Positions 18,480-28,546 are shown, counted from the first letter of the stretch. The stretch is 57,072 nucleotides of DNA from Bordetella parapertussis (GCA_945895265.1 CAMDEF010000022.1:1-57072); one strand, 5' to 3'. A program made the numbers and translations. The notes: a model not told the origin generated them from the sequence alone.

Positions 18480-18516
18480 AAAAAGGGCTGCGCACTTTAA
18501 ATGCGCAACCCTTTTT
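18480..18516 (-). terminator. Bidirectional rho-independent terminator after the element tRNA
   Basis: On the minus strand GGGTTGCGCA pairs with TGCGCAGCCC over a 7-base loop (TTTAAAG) and is followed by five T; the A-run on the other side makes it work both ways. It sits 8 bases past the CCA end of the intron-containing tRNA, giving that tRNA its own transcription unit and insulating the integrase gene. Confidence 0.85.
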
Positions 18517-18523
18517 CTTTTTG

Positions 18524-18854
18524 TGGTGGGCCCCCCGTGAGTCGAACACGGCACCAACGGATTATGCTTACCACTTCAGTTTTCACTGCCCGTTTCCGGT
18601 TTGTGGTCTGGACTGTCTCTTGTCTTTACGACCTACCCGTACAGTCTCTACACCTTCCAACCTACAAATTGCAAGTTGGTTTGGCTCGGGATTACCACGC
18701 TGCTAGCAGCACAGGCTTCCCCGAATTTGAGTAGTTCTACATGTAAGCAGAGTGAACTTACTTACGTGCAACCCAATTGCAGTCAACCATTGCTTTCGCC
18801 TTAGGTTGCCTACCTTTAAGTCCGCTGCTCTAACCAAGCATGAGCTAGGGGCCC
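18524..18854 (-). tRNA. tRNA with CAU anticodon (Ile2 or Met), split by a group I intron, carried by the element
   Basis: Exon 1 (18854-18819, 36 nt) begins GGGCCCC-TA-GCTC and ends GCGGACT; exon 2 (18566-18524, 43 nt) begins CATAATCCGT and ends GGGGCCC-A-CCA. Joined, they give a 79-nt tRNA with all four stems perfectly paired, loop CTCATAA and encoded CCA. It matches the split host tRNA (18998-19040 plus 4353-4396) everywhere except acceptor pairs 2:71 and 3:70, which differ by compensatory changes. The form of the acceptor stem and the Azoarcus precedent favour tRNA-Ile2 (lysidine-modified); elongator Met is possible. It has its own promoter region (TATAAT at 18925) and terminator. Confidence 0.92.
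18567..18818 (-). ncRNA. Group I self-splicing intron (252 nt) between tRNA positions 33 and 34
   Basis: The insert starts after U33 of the exon and ends in G before C34, the U...G boundary rule of group I introns. Core elements on the minus strand: P-like CAAATTCGGGGAAGCC (18714-18729), Q GGTAATCCCGAGCCAA (18681-18696), R GGTGTAGAGACTGTACGG (18637-18654) and an S-type segment GACAGTCCAGACCACA within 18596-18626. GACUGU of R pairs with ACAGUC of S over 6 bp, forming P7. R and S resemble those of the small Azoarcus tRNA-Ile(CAU) intron. P1 is short (exon ACU with intron GGU). No endonuclease gene fits inside. Confidence 0.9.
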
Positions 18855-18902
18855 TTAAAACGTATTTTCACCGCTTTTTTACCTTAAAAGCGCAAGGCAT
18901 TT

Positions 18903-18922
18903 TGTAGAAGCGGTGTAGAAGC
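18903..18922 (+). repeat. Tandem TGTAGAAGC repeats, putative integrase arm-type sites (left end)
   Basis: TGTAGAAGC occurs at 18903-18911 and 18914-18922, an 11-base period, about 75-95 bases inside the core at 18998. It matches the pair at 4453-4474 in sequence and orientation. It lies just downstream of the TATAAT box of the element tRNA, in the predicted transcription start and leader, so integrase bound here could affect tRNA expression. Confidence 0.6.
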
Positions 18923-18924
18923 AA

Positions 18925-18930
18925 ATTATA
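18925..18930 (-). promoter_or_regulatory. Candidate -10 box for the element-borne tRNA
   Basis: A perfect TATAAT on the minus strand about 70 bases upstream of the tRNA 5' end. No consensus -35 is evident at 16-18 bases (AACTTA or CAACTT are the nearest). The region between the core and the tRNA contains no gene, so the tRNA promoter is expected here. Confidence 0.5.
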
Positions 18931-18997
18931 CTAGCCTAAACCTCTTTAAGTTGTTGATTTATAACGATATTTTAAGAATCGATATCTTAGTTTATTA

Positions 18998-19040
18998 GAT
19001 TATGAGTCCGCTGCTCTAACCAAGCATGAGCTAGGGGGGC
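18998..19040 (-). repeat. 5' half of the disrupted host tRNA(CAU), element left junction (att core 18998-19006)
   Basis: On the minus strand this gives GCCCCCC-TA-GCTC, the D-loop, GAGC, A, GCGGA, CTCATAATC and then element DNA (TAATAAAC...). It lacks the T-arm and 3' acceptor strand; these lie at 4353-4396 with the exactly complementary acceptor strand GGGGGGC. It begins 14 bases after the rpoD stop codon, so the original tRNA probably shared the rpoD transcript, which now ends in a half tRNA. Confidence 0.9.
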
Positions 19041-19053
19041 TAACTTTTAGGCT

Positions 19054-21840
19054 TTACTGGCCTTCAAGAAAACTCTTTAACTTGTCTGCCCGGCTAGGGT
19101 GGCGCAACTTGCGTAACGCTTTAGCCTCTATTTGTCGTATACGCTCACGCGTGACGTCAAACTGTTTGCCCACTTCTTCAAGTGTTTGATCGGTGTTCAT
19201 CTCGATACCAAAACGCATACGCAGCACTTTAGCTTCGCGTGGTGTTAACGAATCAAGCACTTCTTTGACAACATCGCGCATCGAACCATGCAACGCAGCT
19301 TCGGCCGGAGCCAAGGTGGCGTTGTCTTCGATAAAGTCACCTAGGTGTGAATCATCATCATCACCGATTGGGGTTTCCATCGAGATTGGTTCTTTGGCGA
19401 TTTTCAAGATCTTGCGAATCTTATCTTCAGGCATATCCATTTTTGAAGCCAGCGTTGCAGGATCAGGCTCGGCACCGGTCTCTTGCAAAATCTGACGACT
19501 AATACGATTCATTTTGTTAATCGTTTCAATCATATGCACGGGGATACGAATCGTGCGGGCTTGGTCTGCGATTGAGCGCGTAATCGCCTGACGAATCCAC
19601 CAGGTTGCATAGGTTGAAAACTTATAACCACGGCGATATTCAAACTTATCTACCGCTTTCATCAAACCAATATTGCCCTCTTGGATCAGATCCAAGAATT
19701 GCAAGCCACGGTTGGTGTACTTTTTAGCGATCGAGATCACCAAACGCAAGTTGGCTTCGGTCATTTCGCGTTTGGCTTTACGAGCCTTAGCTTCACCCGT
19801 CGCCATCTTTTTGTTTACGTCTTTTAAATCTTTAAGTGGTAAGACCACACGCACTTGCAGATCGATTAACTTTTGCTGTAACTCTTGCACAGCGGGTACG
19901 TGACGCGTAAGCGTCACTGCATAATCTGCACCACTGGCGACTTCGCCCAACACCCACTCAAGGTTTGTTTCGTTACCCGGGAACACCTTGATAAAGTGCG
20001 CGCGCGGCATACCAGCGCGTTCAACGCAGGTGTGCAACACAGCGCGTTCAATTTTGCGCACTTCTTCAACCTGTTGACGCAAGGTATCGGCCAAACGCTC
20101 AACCATTTTGGCGGTAAAGCGAATACCCATTAATTCGTTTTGAATGAGCTCTTGTGCCGCCATATAAGGCTTAGAACGATAGCCATCTTTTTCGTAGGCG
20201 GCGCGCATTTTGGTAAATTGCGCCCCCACGATCTCAAACTTGGCCATGCCTTTGATACGAAGATCTTCAACTTGCTTGCTGCTCATGCCGCCGGCTGGGC
20301 CGTCTTCTTCGGTATCGTCAGCAACACCAGCACCCGCGTATTCTGCACCGTCATCATCCACCAAGCCATCAATGACTTCATCGATTTGCGCTTGCGCATC
20401 GCGCACACGCTGCACGTGATTCAAGATTTCGTTGATGGTGGTGGGGCATGCTGAAATCGCTTTCACCATATCTTTCAAGCCACCCTCGATACGCTTGGCG
20501 ATTTCGATTTCGCCTTCGCGAGTCAAGAGTTCAACCGTACCCATTTCGCGCATATACATACGCACGGGGTCGGTGGTACGGCCAAAGTCTGAATCGACTG
20601 TGGTGAGCGCGGCTTCGGCTTCGTCTTCAACGTCATCGTCTGAGGTAGCAACTGGTGCGTTTTCGCCGATCAGTAAAGATTCCATGTCAGGGGCCTGATC
20701 ATAGACCGCGATCCCCATGTCGCTAAACGTACTGATAATGCCATCAATTGCCTCGGCATCAACCAAGTCATCAGGCAGGTGATCGTTGATTTCGCCATAC
20801 GTTAAATAGCCGCGATCTTTACCAAGCTTAATCAATAACTTCAGGCGATTGCGTCGTGCTTCGTATTCTTCGGGCGTAACAGGGCCGCGAGCGATCAAAT
20901 CCTTACCCTCGCCTTTTACGCGCTTACCACGCTTGACCGGCTTAAGGTCAGGCAAGACTTCGGCCTCGTGCTCGCCATCGCCTGATTCACCAAACTCGCT
21001 GTCGCTGTTGTTATTTGGATTTTTTGACGGACGACCTGGGCGCCGACCTGTACCACCCGGCGGGCGACCAGAAATCTTTTTAGGAGGACCTTCACCATCA
21101 TCTACCGGTGGTGGGGGTTTAGACACATCGACCTTGCCAGGCGCCTTGGCCGAAACGGGCTCAGGTGGCGGTGCTTTAGCCGGCAGAGCGTCAACCGTCT
21201 TACCAGAGGCAGCTTTGCCAGACGCGACCTTTGTAGGTGCTGCTGTCTCTGCGGCCTTTGCGGAAGGCGCTTTTGTTGCAGCCCCTTTTGCGGAAATGTC
21301 TTTTACGCCAGCTGCTTTGACGGGTAAGACAGGGGCTTTATTAGCTACTTTAGAAACAACCTTTGTTGCGGGTTTTGCGGCCGCTTTTGCGGGTGCCGCC
21401 TGGGTAGGCACTTTTGATTTGCTAGGTGAAGCCGACTTCATTGATTCCTTGACTGATTGAGCTGCAGTGTTTGCTGCGGATTTTGAAACAGACTTAACCA
21501 CAGCAGGCTTACCAGAAGCCAGCCCCGCCTTAGCGGGCGGTTTAGCCGCAGATTTACTATTTTTAGCCGCCAAGGGGACCGCTTTAGTCACTTCCTTCGC
21601 CGCCGTTTTAGCGGCCGGCTTAGATGTTGGCTTAGATGTTGGCTTAGATGTTGGCTTAGCGACGGGCTTAGTACTTGGCTTAGGCGCAGGTTTGACGATT
21701 GACTTAGCGACAGGCTTAGCGCTTGCCTTGACCGATACTGAGGCAGACTTAGAGCTAGATTTGGCCGTTGGCTTAACAGCAGCTTTGGGTTTGGGCGATG
21801 CGGCTGCCATGGTTTTTTTGATGCCGACGGATCGAGTCAT
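19054..21840 (-). CDS. rpoD: Primary RNA polymerase sigma factor (sigma-70) with long repetitive N-terminus
   Basis: A 928-aa RpoD. Residues 1 to about 310 are a low-complexity Lys/Ala/Pro/Ser extension with SKPT repeats. Then come region 1.1 (about 330-390), region 1.2 ([11 protein letters not shown], about 425), the large non-conserved insert, region 2 ([20 protein letters not shown] and WWIRQAITR, about 695-760), region 3 and region 4 with the -35-binding helix-turn-helix ([18 protein letters not shown], near the end). It directs core polymerase to housekeeping promoters. It is the last gene of the rpsU-dnaG-rpoD operon and was followed directly by the host tRNA(CAU). An inner Met at residue 11 is an alternative start. 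Confidence 0.97.
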   Translation of the reverse strand: MTRSVGIKKTMAAASPKPKAAVKPTAKSSSKSASVSVKASAKPVAKSIVKPAPKPSTKPVAKPTSKPTSKPTSKPAAKTAAKEVTKAVPLAAKNSKSAAKPPAKAGLASGKPAVVKSVSKSAANTAAQSVKESMKSASPSKSKVPTQAAPAKAAAKPATKVVSKVANKAPVLPVKAAGVKDISAKGAATKAPSAKAAETAAPTKVASGKAASGKTVDALPAKAPPPEPVSAKAPGKVDVSKPPPPVDDGEGPPKKISGRPPGGTGRRPGRPSKNPNNNSDSEFGESGDGEHEAEVLPDLKPVKRGKRVKGEGKDLIARGPVTPEEYEARRNRLKLLIKLGKDRGYLTYGEINDHLPDDLVDAEAIDGIISTFSDMGIAVYDQAPDMESLLIGENAPVATSDDDVEDEAEAALTTVDSDFGRTTDPVRMYMREMGTVELLTREGEIEIAKRIEGGLKDMVKAISACPTTINEILNHVQRVRDAQAQIDEVIDGLVDDDGAEYAGAGVADDTEEDGPAGGMSSKQVEDLRIKGMAKFEIVGAQFTKMRAAYEKDGYRSKPYMAAQELIQNELMGIRFTAKMVERLADTLRQQVEEVRKIERAVLHTCVERAGMPRAHFIKVFPGNETNLEWVLGEVASGADYAVTLTRHVPAVQELQQKLIDLQVRVVLPLKDLKDVNKKMATGEAKARKAKREMTEANLRLVISIAKKYTNRGLQFLDLIQEGNIGLMKAVDKFEYRRGYKFSTYATWWIRQAITRSIADQARTIRIPVHMIETINKMNRISRQILQETGAEPDPATLASKMDMPEDKIRKILKIAKEPISMETPIGDDDDSHLGDFIEDNATLAPAEAALHGSMRDVVKEVLDSLTPREAKVLRMRFGIEMNTDQTLEEVGKQFDVTRERIRQIEAKALRKLRHPSRADKLKSFLEGQ

Positions 21841-21928
21841 TAGTGTGCTCTTTTGTATGGAATGTGCCTGCTGGCACGAGCTTGCCCAACAAACGCTTGG
21901 GATGCGTAAAACTTTTATTTTAACCGGA

Positions 21929-23935
21929 TTAGCGTGCTTTGCTGGCTTCGATTACCCTAATTAGACGGGTGATACGAGAAGAAAGTTCCCGATAATTTTG
22001 CTGTGCTTGCAAATTATTTAATCCCTCTGCAATCAGCGCCTCTTGCTCACTTTTTAAGCTCTCGAGTTCAATCCGGCGTAAAGCGTCCTCCCATTCACCT
22101 TGCGGATTGGGCAAAGGCTCTTGGGCCATCAAATCCTCAGCAACTGACGCCATCAAAACGCCCAGGTCTGCACCGGGGTCAGCTGCCTGAATCAACGCTC
22201 CGACGTGTCGGGCACCACTGGCTTGGGCAAGCACAATCAACTCTCTTACCATCTCAAGATGGGGGCCACGTTCAAGAAGTTCAAGCTGCTGCTCACCCAT
22301 TACGTCTACCAACTCAGGATGAGTTAACAGTAATCTCAGTAACCGCTTAGCCATTGGCGCCACAGCACGTCGATCGACCCGCGCTGCAGGCTGGCGCCCA
22401 GCCGCACGCCCAGCGCTGCGGCCAAACTCAGGCTCGCCACCCGGCGCGTCGTGATACCCCTGAAATGCCTGATCATCACCAGAAAACTCGTCGCCGATAG
22501 GCTTTGAGGGTGAGGATGTGGCCTCGCCACCCTTTGCACCTCGTCCCTGCGCAACTCGACCCAATGCGCCCCCTGATGCGGCAGCCCCAGCCCGAACCGC
22601 CCCCGGCAGGCCTGCAGCCGGCAAACCCATTAAGGCTGGGGTCGCTTCTTTTTCGAGTAAGGCGGTTAACTCTTCGGGTGTTAACTGAGCTAAGCGGGCA
22701 AACTCATTTTGCAGTTGCACCTTTAGCGTGATTTGCGGGATCAAGGCGAGTAAGGGACGAGCCTCGTGCACTAAGGCCGAACGCCCTTCTACTTCTTTTA
22801 AAGCATGACGCGAACCTAATTCATTTAGGAAAAATGTCGATAAAGCATCAGATTCAGCCAGGCAGGCACGAAAAGCCTCTTCTCCAAATTGCCGGATATA
22901 GCTATCTGGATCATGCTCTGCAGGTAAAAATAAAAACCGAATAGAAATATCATCTCTTAACAAAGGCAGGCACGATTGCAAGGCACGCCAGGCCGCACGA
23001 CGCCCTGCTCCATCACCATCAAAGCTAAAAATAATCTTGTCACTGGACCGCAATAGCTTTTGAATATGAACCGGCGTTGTCGCGGTACCAAGGGTTGCGA
23101 CAGCATTGCGCACACCCAACTGCGCTAAGCCCACCACGTCCATATAGCCCTCAACGACAATCACACAACCTTCAGATCGAATCGCCGAGCGTGCCTCAAA
23201 CAAGCCATACAGTTCGTTACCCTTTGAAAAAACAGGGGTTTCAGGCGAGTTCAAGTATTTAGGCTCGCCTTTACCGATAATACGACCACCAAAACCGACG
23301 ATCTCACCTTTAACATTTCGAATCGGAAACATCACCCGTTCGCGAAAGCGGTCGTAGCGTCGGCCATCTTCAGACTCAATCACCAAGCCAGACTCAACCA
23401 ACAGCGCATCGTTGTAGCGCGTAAACACTTTTGCCAGTGCCTGCCGATCAGAGCCGGCCCAACCCAATCCAAATTCTTTAGCGATTTCACCGGTAAGCCC
23501 ACGCTGTTTTAAATAGCGAATCGCGGCTGGGGTTTCGCGCAATTGGGCTAAGTAATGGGTTTGAGCCGTTTCAAGCACCTTGGTGTGCGCAGAGACCTCT
23601 TCGCGGCGGCGCGCAGTGGCTGCCTTTTGCCCAGGTGAGCGGTTTTCTTCGGGAACAGACATCCCAACGGCAGAGGCAAGGGTGCGAACGGCTTCGGGGA
23701 AGCTTGCCCCAGTATGCTCAATCAGGAAGGTAATCGCACTGCCATGCGCACCACAACCAAAGCAGTGATAAAACTGTTTGGTAGGGCTGACAGTAAAAGA
23801 GGGAGATTTTTCGTTATGAAAGGGACATAACCCGAGCAGGTTAATACCACCTTTTTTTAACTGTACGTAGCGCCCAACAACGTCTGCCACGTCAACACGG
23901 GCAAGAAGATCCTGGATAAATGAATCTGGGATCAA
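21929..23935 (-). CDS. dnaG: DNA primase
   Basis: A 668-aa DnaG. The N-terminal CHC2 zinc ribbon has C37, H40, C58 and C61 (CPFH...CFGC). The RNA polymerase core with TOPRIM motif [14 protein letters not shown] (about 257-270) and the downstream DGDGAGRRA metal-binding motif follow, then a Gly/Ala/Ser-rich linker (about 440-520) and a C-terminal DnaB-binding helical domain. It makes the RNA primers for chromosomal replication. It lies between rpsU (45-base gap) and rpoD (88-base gap) in the macromolecular synthesis operon. Confidence 0.97.
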   Translation of the reverse strand: MIPDSFIQDLLARVDVADVVGRYVQLKKGGINLLGLCPFHNEKSPSFTVSPTKQFYHCFGCGAHGSAITFLIEHTGASFPEAVRTLASAVGMSVPEENRSPGQKAATARRREEVSAHTKVLETAQTHYLAQLRETPAAIRYLKQRGLTGEIAKEFGLGWAGSDRQALAKVFTRYNDALLVESGLVIESEDGRRYDRFRERVMFPIRNVKGEIVGFGGRIIGKGEPKYLNSPETPVFSKGNELYGLFEARSAIRSEGCVIVVEGYMDVVGLAQLGVRNAVATLGTATTPVHIQKLLRSSDKIIFSFDGDGAGRRAAWRALQSCLPLLRDDISIRFLFLPAEHDPDSYIRQFGEEAFRACLAESDALSTFFLNELGSRHALKEVEGRSALVHEARPLLALIPQITLKVQLQNEFARLAQLTPEELTALLEKEATPALMGLPAAGLPGAVRAGAAASGGALGRVAQGRGAKGGEATSSPSKPIGDEFSGDDQAFQGYHDAPGGEPEFGRSAGRAAGRQPAARVDRRAVAPMAKRLLRLLLTHPELVDVMGEQQLELLERGPHLEMVRELIVLAQASGARHVGALIQAADPGADLGVLMASVAEDLMAQEPLPNPQGEWEDALRRIELESLKSEQEALIAEGLNNLQAQQNYRELSSRITRLIRVIEASKAR

Positions 23936-23956
23936 CGCTTAGGCCATACGCATGCA

Positions 23957-23974
23957 GCGCATCAGACGATGCGC
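23957..23974. promoter_or_regulatory. Hairpin between rpsU and dnaG
   Basis: A perfect 7-bp stem GCGCATC/GATGCGC with a 4-base loop in the short rpsU-dnaG gap, without a T-run. In enteric bacteria the same gap holds an attenuating or processing structure that lowers dnaG output relative to rpsU; this hairpin is well placed for that role, which is inference. Confidence 0.5.
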
Positions 23975-23980
23975 CACAGA

Positions 23981-24193
23981 TTAAAACATGCGCGGAGGCA
24001 ATTGCTGGCTACGGATGCGCTTGTAATGGCGCTTAACGGCAGCAGCCTGCTTGCGCTTACGCTCAGCAGTGGGTTTTTCATAGAATTCGCGGGCGCGCAA
24101 CTCGGTCAACAGGCCGGTTTTTTCAATTGTGCGCTTGAAGCGACGCAGTGCGGCTTCAAAGGGCTCGTTTTCTTTCAGACGAACGATAGGCAT
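23981..24193 (-). CDS. rpsU: 30S ribosomal protein S21
   Basis: A 70-aa basic protein, the normal length for bS21. It begins [20 protein letters not shown] and has the conserved central [23 protein letters not shown] and a basic tail. It binds the 30S platform and helps start-site selection. It is the first gene of the rpsU-dnaG-rpoD operon; the 156-base gap to the upstream phosphoribosyltransferase gene probably holds the operon promoter. Confidence 0.97.
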   Translation of the reverse strand: MPIVRLKENEPFEAALRRFKRTIEKTGLLTELRAREFYEKPTAERKRKQAAAVKRHYKRIRSQQLPPRMF

Positions 24194-24349
24194 AGGGTGC
24201 GTGACGTAAAAAAATAAGTTAAACAGCGAATGAAATTAGTTTTTCAAGCAATGTGAAGAAGCGTTGTAAAACCCATGATTAAGCTAACTGTAAAGGCTAA
24301 GGGCAAGCAACACTGTCTTTGCACAGCCTTCGATAATAGCACAAATACG

Positions 24350-24918
24350 CTATTTGTTGGGTGCCGCAGACCACTTTTCGACCAACTCAGGCAGCTTCAC
24401 AGTGTCGTAATGCTCGAACGGCTGATGGATCCAGGGATTGGTTGCAAGCACCGTGACAACATAGTCGGGCTTGACTGTTGAGCTAGCTTTTTGCCAAAGT
24501 ACCGCCGTTTTAAGCGCATTGATCAAGGGAAAGGCGACGAACAAGTGCTCGCAGACCGAGGCAAAGGTCACGCCAGAGTCAACCAAATCATCAACTAGCA
24601 AAATGTTGCCAGAAAGCGGGCCTGCGGTAGACGTGACCTGTTGGGCAATGTTTAAAGTACCCTGCTCTGTGCCCAGAGTGCCGCGATAACTGCTGGTGGC
24701 CAAAATCGCCAAGGGCACGTTAAATACCCTGGACAGCACATCACCAATACGCATGCCACCACGAGCCAAACACAAAATCTGATCAAACTGAAAGCCAGAC
24801 CGCTGAACTTGCACCGCCAATTGCTCGATCAAGTCATCGTAATGCGCCCACGTGACCCAAAGATCGCTTTCGCTAGTTTGGGTCAGGCGGTTAGCGCTTA
24901 ATTCGTGCGATGAAGGCA

Positions 24919-24919
<1 letters not shown>
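24350..24919 (-). CDS. Purine phosphoribosyltransferase (hypoxanthine/guanine/xanthine type)
   Basis: A 189-aa type I PRTase. The PRPP-binding motif is NILLVDDLVDSGVTF (about residues 104-118), with an upstream LCLARGGMRIGD loop near 48-59 and a flexible STSSYRG-type segment. It salvages purine bases using PRPP in the cytoplasm. Position next to purA (its ATG shares one base with the purA stop at 24919) supports a purine function. The exact base preference (hpt or gpt type) cannot be read from sequence. Confidence 0.85.
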
Positions 24920-26232
<1,313 letters not shown>

Positions 26233-26297
26233 TTAAAAATCAAACAGTAAACCTCTAGCGAGTCTTAGGTCTTGATACCGACCCAGTGCGCTAAAGC

Positions 26298-27461
26298 CTA
26301 GACCACGCGTTGCATTTTCCAGAGACCGCCTTGACAAACAAGTTCGCGATCAAAAACAAACTCGTCGTGCGTGGCAGTTTCACCTGGAAACACCTGCACG
26401 ACGATATGACCCTCTTGCCTAAGCGCCTGCACTGCAGCACGCAAGGCCCGGTCTTGCCCGGCAGGGGCACGTACCGCCGGTGTTGCCAGCGCGGGCAACA
26501 AGCCCGCGGCAAGCTTACGCAAATCAAGGCTAAACCCCGTTGCGGGACGCGCCCGACCAAACGCCAAACTCACGTTGTCGTAGCGCCCGCCCTGCACCAG
26601 TGCATCATGCCAGCCATCGGCATAAATCGAGAAGGTGACACCAGTGTGGTAACCGTAGGTACCCACATCGGCAAGATCCACGCCTACCGACACGTCATCG
26701 AGAGCACCCAATAACTGCGCCAAGGTATCAAGAGCCGCGACGACGCCCGTCGTGTTAGGTAAGACCTTACGAGCACGCTCGATGACAGTACGGTCGCCGT
26801 ACAGCTTGGGTAACCAAGCAAGCGCTTGCACTGTTTGGGCTTGCAACGCCCCTGCGCCCTGCGCAAGCCCAGCAAGCCCAGGCAGATCTTTATCACGCAG
26901 CAGCGCCATGATTTCGTCGGCTCGCAGCTGTGCAGCGGCATCGGCCTCAATTAAGCTGCGAACTAACCCAGCGTGGCATAGGTCAAGACGCAACGCTTGT
27001 ACGCCAGCTAAACGCGCGCTTTCAAGCGCAAGACGAATGATTTCAAGATCGGCCTCAAACCCTTTATGCCCGAAGATTTCGGCACCAATCTGCAAGAGCT
27101 CGCGGCTAGAGAGCAAGCCCGCAGGTCGTGCATGCAGCACCGGGCCGCAGTAACACAGCCGCGTCACGCCTGCGCGATTTAACAGATGGGCATCAATTCG
27201 GGTAATTTGGGGCGTCATGTCGGCGCGAACACCAAGGGTGCGGCCCGACAACTGATCGACTAACTTTGAGGTGCGCAAATTCAGATCACTGCCCGTACCG
27301 GAGAGCAATGAATCAATGTATTCAACCAACGGAGGTGCCACCAGTTCAAACCCGTAGGTACGAAACAGGTCAAGCAACTGCCGACGCAGCTCTTCGATAC
27401 GGCGCGCCTCAGCCGGCAGCGTATCGGCCAGGCTTTCAGGCAGTAACCAATTACCTTTCAT
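26298..27461 (-). CDS. hisZ: ATP phosphoribosyltransferase regulatory subunit
   Basis: 387 aa from the ATG at 27461 ([16 protein letters not shown]), matching the normal start of the family; the frame is open further upstream but from a TTG that does not look conserved. The fold is that of histidyl-tRNA synthetase without tRNA-binding parts ([38 protein letters not shown]). HisZ pairs with the short HisG, not in this window, to catalyse and regulate the first step of histidine biosynthesis. A TATAAT box lies at 27563-27568. Confidence 0.95.
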   Translation of the reverse strand: MKGNWLLPESLADTLPAEARRIEELRRQLLDLFRTYGFELVAPPLVEYIDSLLSGTGSDLNLRTSKLVDQLSGRTLGVRADMTPQITRIDAHLLNRAGVTRLCYCGPVLHARPAGLLSSRELLQIGAEIFGHKGFEADLEIIRLALESARLAGVQALRLDLCHAGLVRSLIEADAAAQLRADEIMALLRDKDLPGLAGLAQGAGALQAQTVQALAWLPKLYGDRTVIERARKVLPNTTGVVAALDTLAQLLGALDDVSVGVDLADVGTYGYHTGVTFSIYADGWHDALVQGGRYDNVSLAFGRARPATGFSLDLRKLAAGLLPALATPAVRAPAGQDRALRAAVQALRQEGHIVVQVFPGETATHDEFVFDRELVCQGGLWKMQRVV

Positions 27462-27562
27462 AGGGGTTGCAACTAAAAGTTTAAAAAGTGTCGCCCAAAC
27501 GAAAAGCGGCTTGGGGCGTAAGCCCGGCAAGCCGCCAGAACAATCGTTAAAGCTTACATCGT

Positions 27563-27568
27563 ATTATA
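27563..27568 (-). promoter_or_regulatory. Candidate -10 box for hisZ-purA
   Basis: TATAAT in the gap between hflC and hisZ, about 100 bases upstream of the hisZ ATG. The -35 match at 17 bases (CGTAAC) is weak. It suggests hisZ-purA-PRTase can be transcribed independently of the hfl genes. Confidence 0.4.
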
Positions 27569-27589
27569 CCTATTATGGCAACACTGTTA

Positions 27590-27671
27590 CGGCCTCAGTG
27601 ACGAGGCCGGTCAGTGACTATTTTTCTGTTCCGCCCTCAGTTCAGAGGCCGCGCAGTGTCTATTTGCCAGA
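27590..27671. repeat. Imperfect 41-base direct duplication at the 3' end of hflC
   Basis: Two units starting near 27591 and 27632 share the layout cggCCTCAGT-GAGGCCg-CAGTG-CTATTT with mismatches. The first contains a perfect hairpin GGCCTC-AGTGAC-GAGGCC (27591-27608). The second unit overlaps the hflC stop codon. It could act as a weak terminator or transcript-end protector for hflK-hflC; no long T-run is present. Confidence 0.4.
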
Positions 27672-28532
27672 AGACGATTTTAAATACCTAAAAAAGTCGG
27701 ACGTTGGGTCGACTACCAAGACATCGCCCGACTTGCCAAAGGCCGCACGGTAGCCCTCTAGGCTTTTATAAAAGCTATAAAAGTCTAAATTGGCGCCATA
27801 GGCTTTCGCGTAGATCCCTGCAGCAACAGCATCGCCCTCACCCATGATGGCTTGAGCTCGGCCGTAGGCCTCGGCCACGATTTGCTCGCGTTTACGGTCA
27901 GCTTCAGCGCGGATTTTTTCGCTTTCAGCTGCACCAATTGAACGCGCCTCGTTGGCCACGCGCAGACGCTCGGATTCCATCCGGCGGTAAACCGACTCAG
28001 AAATTTCAGGGGCAAACTCAATGCGCTTTAACCGCACATCGACAATTTGCACACCCAATACTTCGGCACGCTTCACCACGTTTGAGAGCACTTCGTTCAT
28101 GATGACTTCACGCTCAAGCGACACCACGTCTTTAACAGTACGGATGTTGACTGAAGCGTTGAGTGCATCACGAATTTGCGCCTGCAAGCGCTCGCGGGCA
28201 GCACGTTCGTTACCACCGAAGGTCACGTAATAAAGCTTAGGATCAGCGATGCGCCACTTGACGAACGAATCGATCAACAGATTCTTCTTTTCAGAGGTTT
28301 GAATACGCTCGGCGTCTTGCGCATCAATCGTTAACAAGCGACGATCAAGCGTGACGACGTTTTGCAACGGAGGCGGTAGTTTGAAATACAAACCGGGCTC
28401 AGAGACAACTTTTTTGACTTCACCCAAGGCAAACACAACCGCGTAATCGCGCTCGCGCACGATAAACACCGAAGAAGACAGTGCAATGAGGCCGATGATC
28501 AATACGATCAACAGGGGAAATAATCTTTTCAT
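27660..28532 (-). CDS. hflC: HflC, SPFH/band-7 membrane protease regulator
   Basis: 290 aa with one N-terminal membrane anchor (residues 4-26) and a band-7/SPFH domain (about 25-220), including RRLLTIDAQDAERIQTSEKK and the helical AESEKIRAEADRKREQIVAEAYGRAQ stretch. With HflK it forms a large periplasmic cage around FtsH that modulates degradation of membrane proteins. It follows hflK by 14 bases in the same operon. Confidence 0.95.
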   Translation of the reverse strand: MKRLFPLLIVLIIGLIALSSSVFIVRERDYAVVFALGEVKKVVSEPGLYFKLPPPLQNVVTLDRRLLTIDAQDAERIQTSEKKNLLIDSFVKWRIADPKLYYVTFGGNERAARERLQAQIRDALNASVNIRTVKDVVSLEREVIMNEVLSNVVKRAEVLGVQIVDVRLKRIEFAPEISESVYRRMESERLRVANEARSIGAAESEKIRAEADRKREQIVAEAYGRAQAIMGEGDAVAAGIYAKAYGANLDFYSFYKSLEGYRAAFGKSGDVLVVDPTSDFFRYLKSSSGK

Positions 28533-28546
28533 GATCTGTCCTCTGC

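Larger units (their letters stand above)
4388..19006. mobile_element. 14.6-kb integrative element inserted in a tRNA(CAU) anticodon loop
   Basis: The ends are defined by identical 9-base cores within the two halves of a split tRNA gene, spaced 14,610 bp apart, and by paired TGTAGAAGC repeats about 60-100 bp inside each end. A 468-aa tyrosine integrase lies near the left-of-rpoD end. Cargo comprises DUF6876/DUF6641-type genes, a possible HUH-like protein, a type I RM operon, a second short tyrosine recombinase and several unknown genes. Composition is visibly more A+T-rich than the rpoD side. No conjugation genes are seen, so it may be a satellite or mobilisable element. Unusually, integration destroys the target tRNA and the element supplies an intron-containing replacement. 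Confidence 0.85.

Noticed and set aside
18501..18804. Small plus-strand frames across the tRNA and intron
   Set aside because: They overlap an RNA gene with clear tRNA exons and group I core elements on the other strand.
18524..18854. Two separate tRNA fragments or an archaeal-type bulge-helix-bulge intron
   Set aside because: The 252-nt insert carries group I P/Q/R/S elements and obeys the U...G boundary rule, and the exons join to a perfect tRNA.
20849..21460. Long open frame opposite rpoD
   Set aside because: It lies fully antisense to the low-complexity part of rpoD; its composition mirrors the repeat codons and it has no independent signals.
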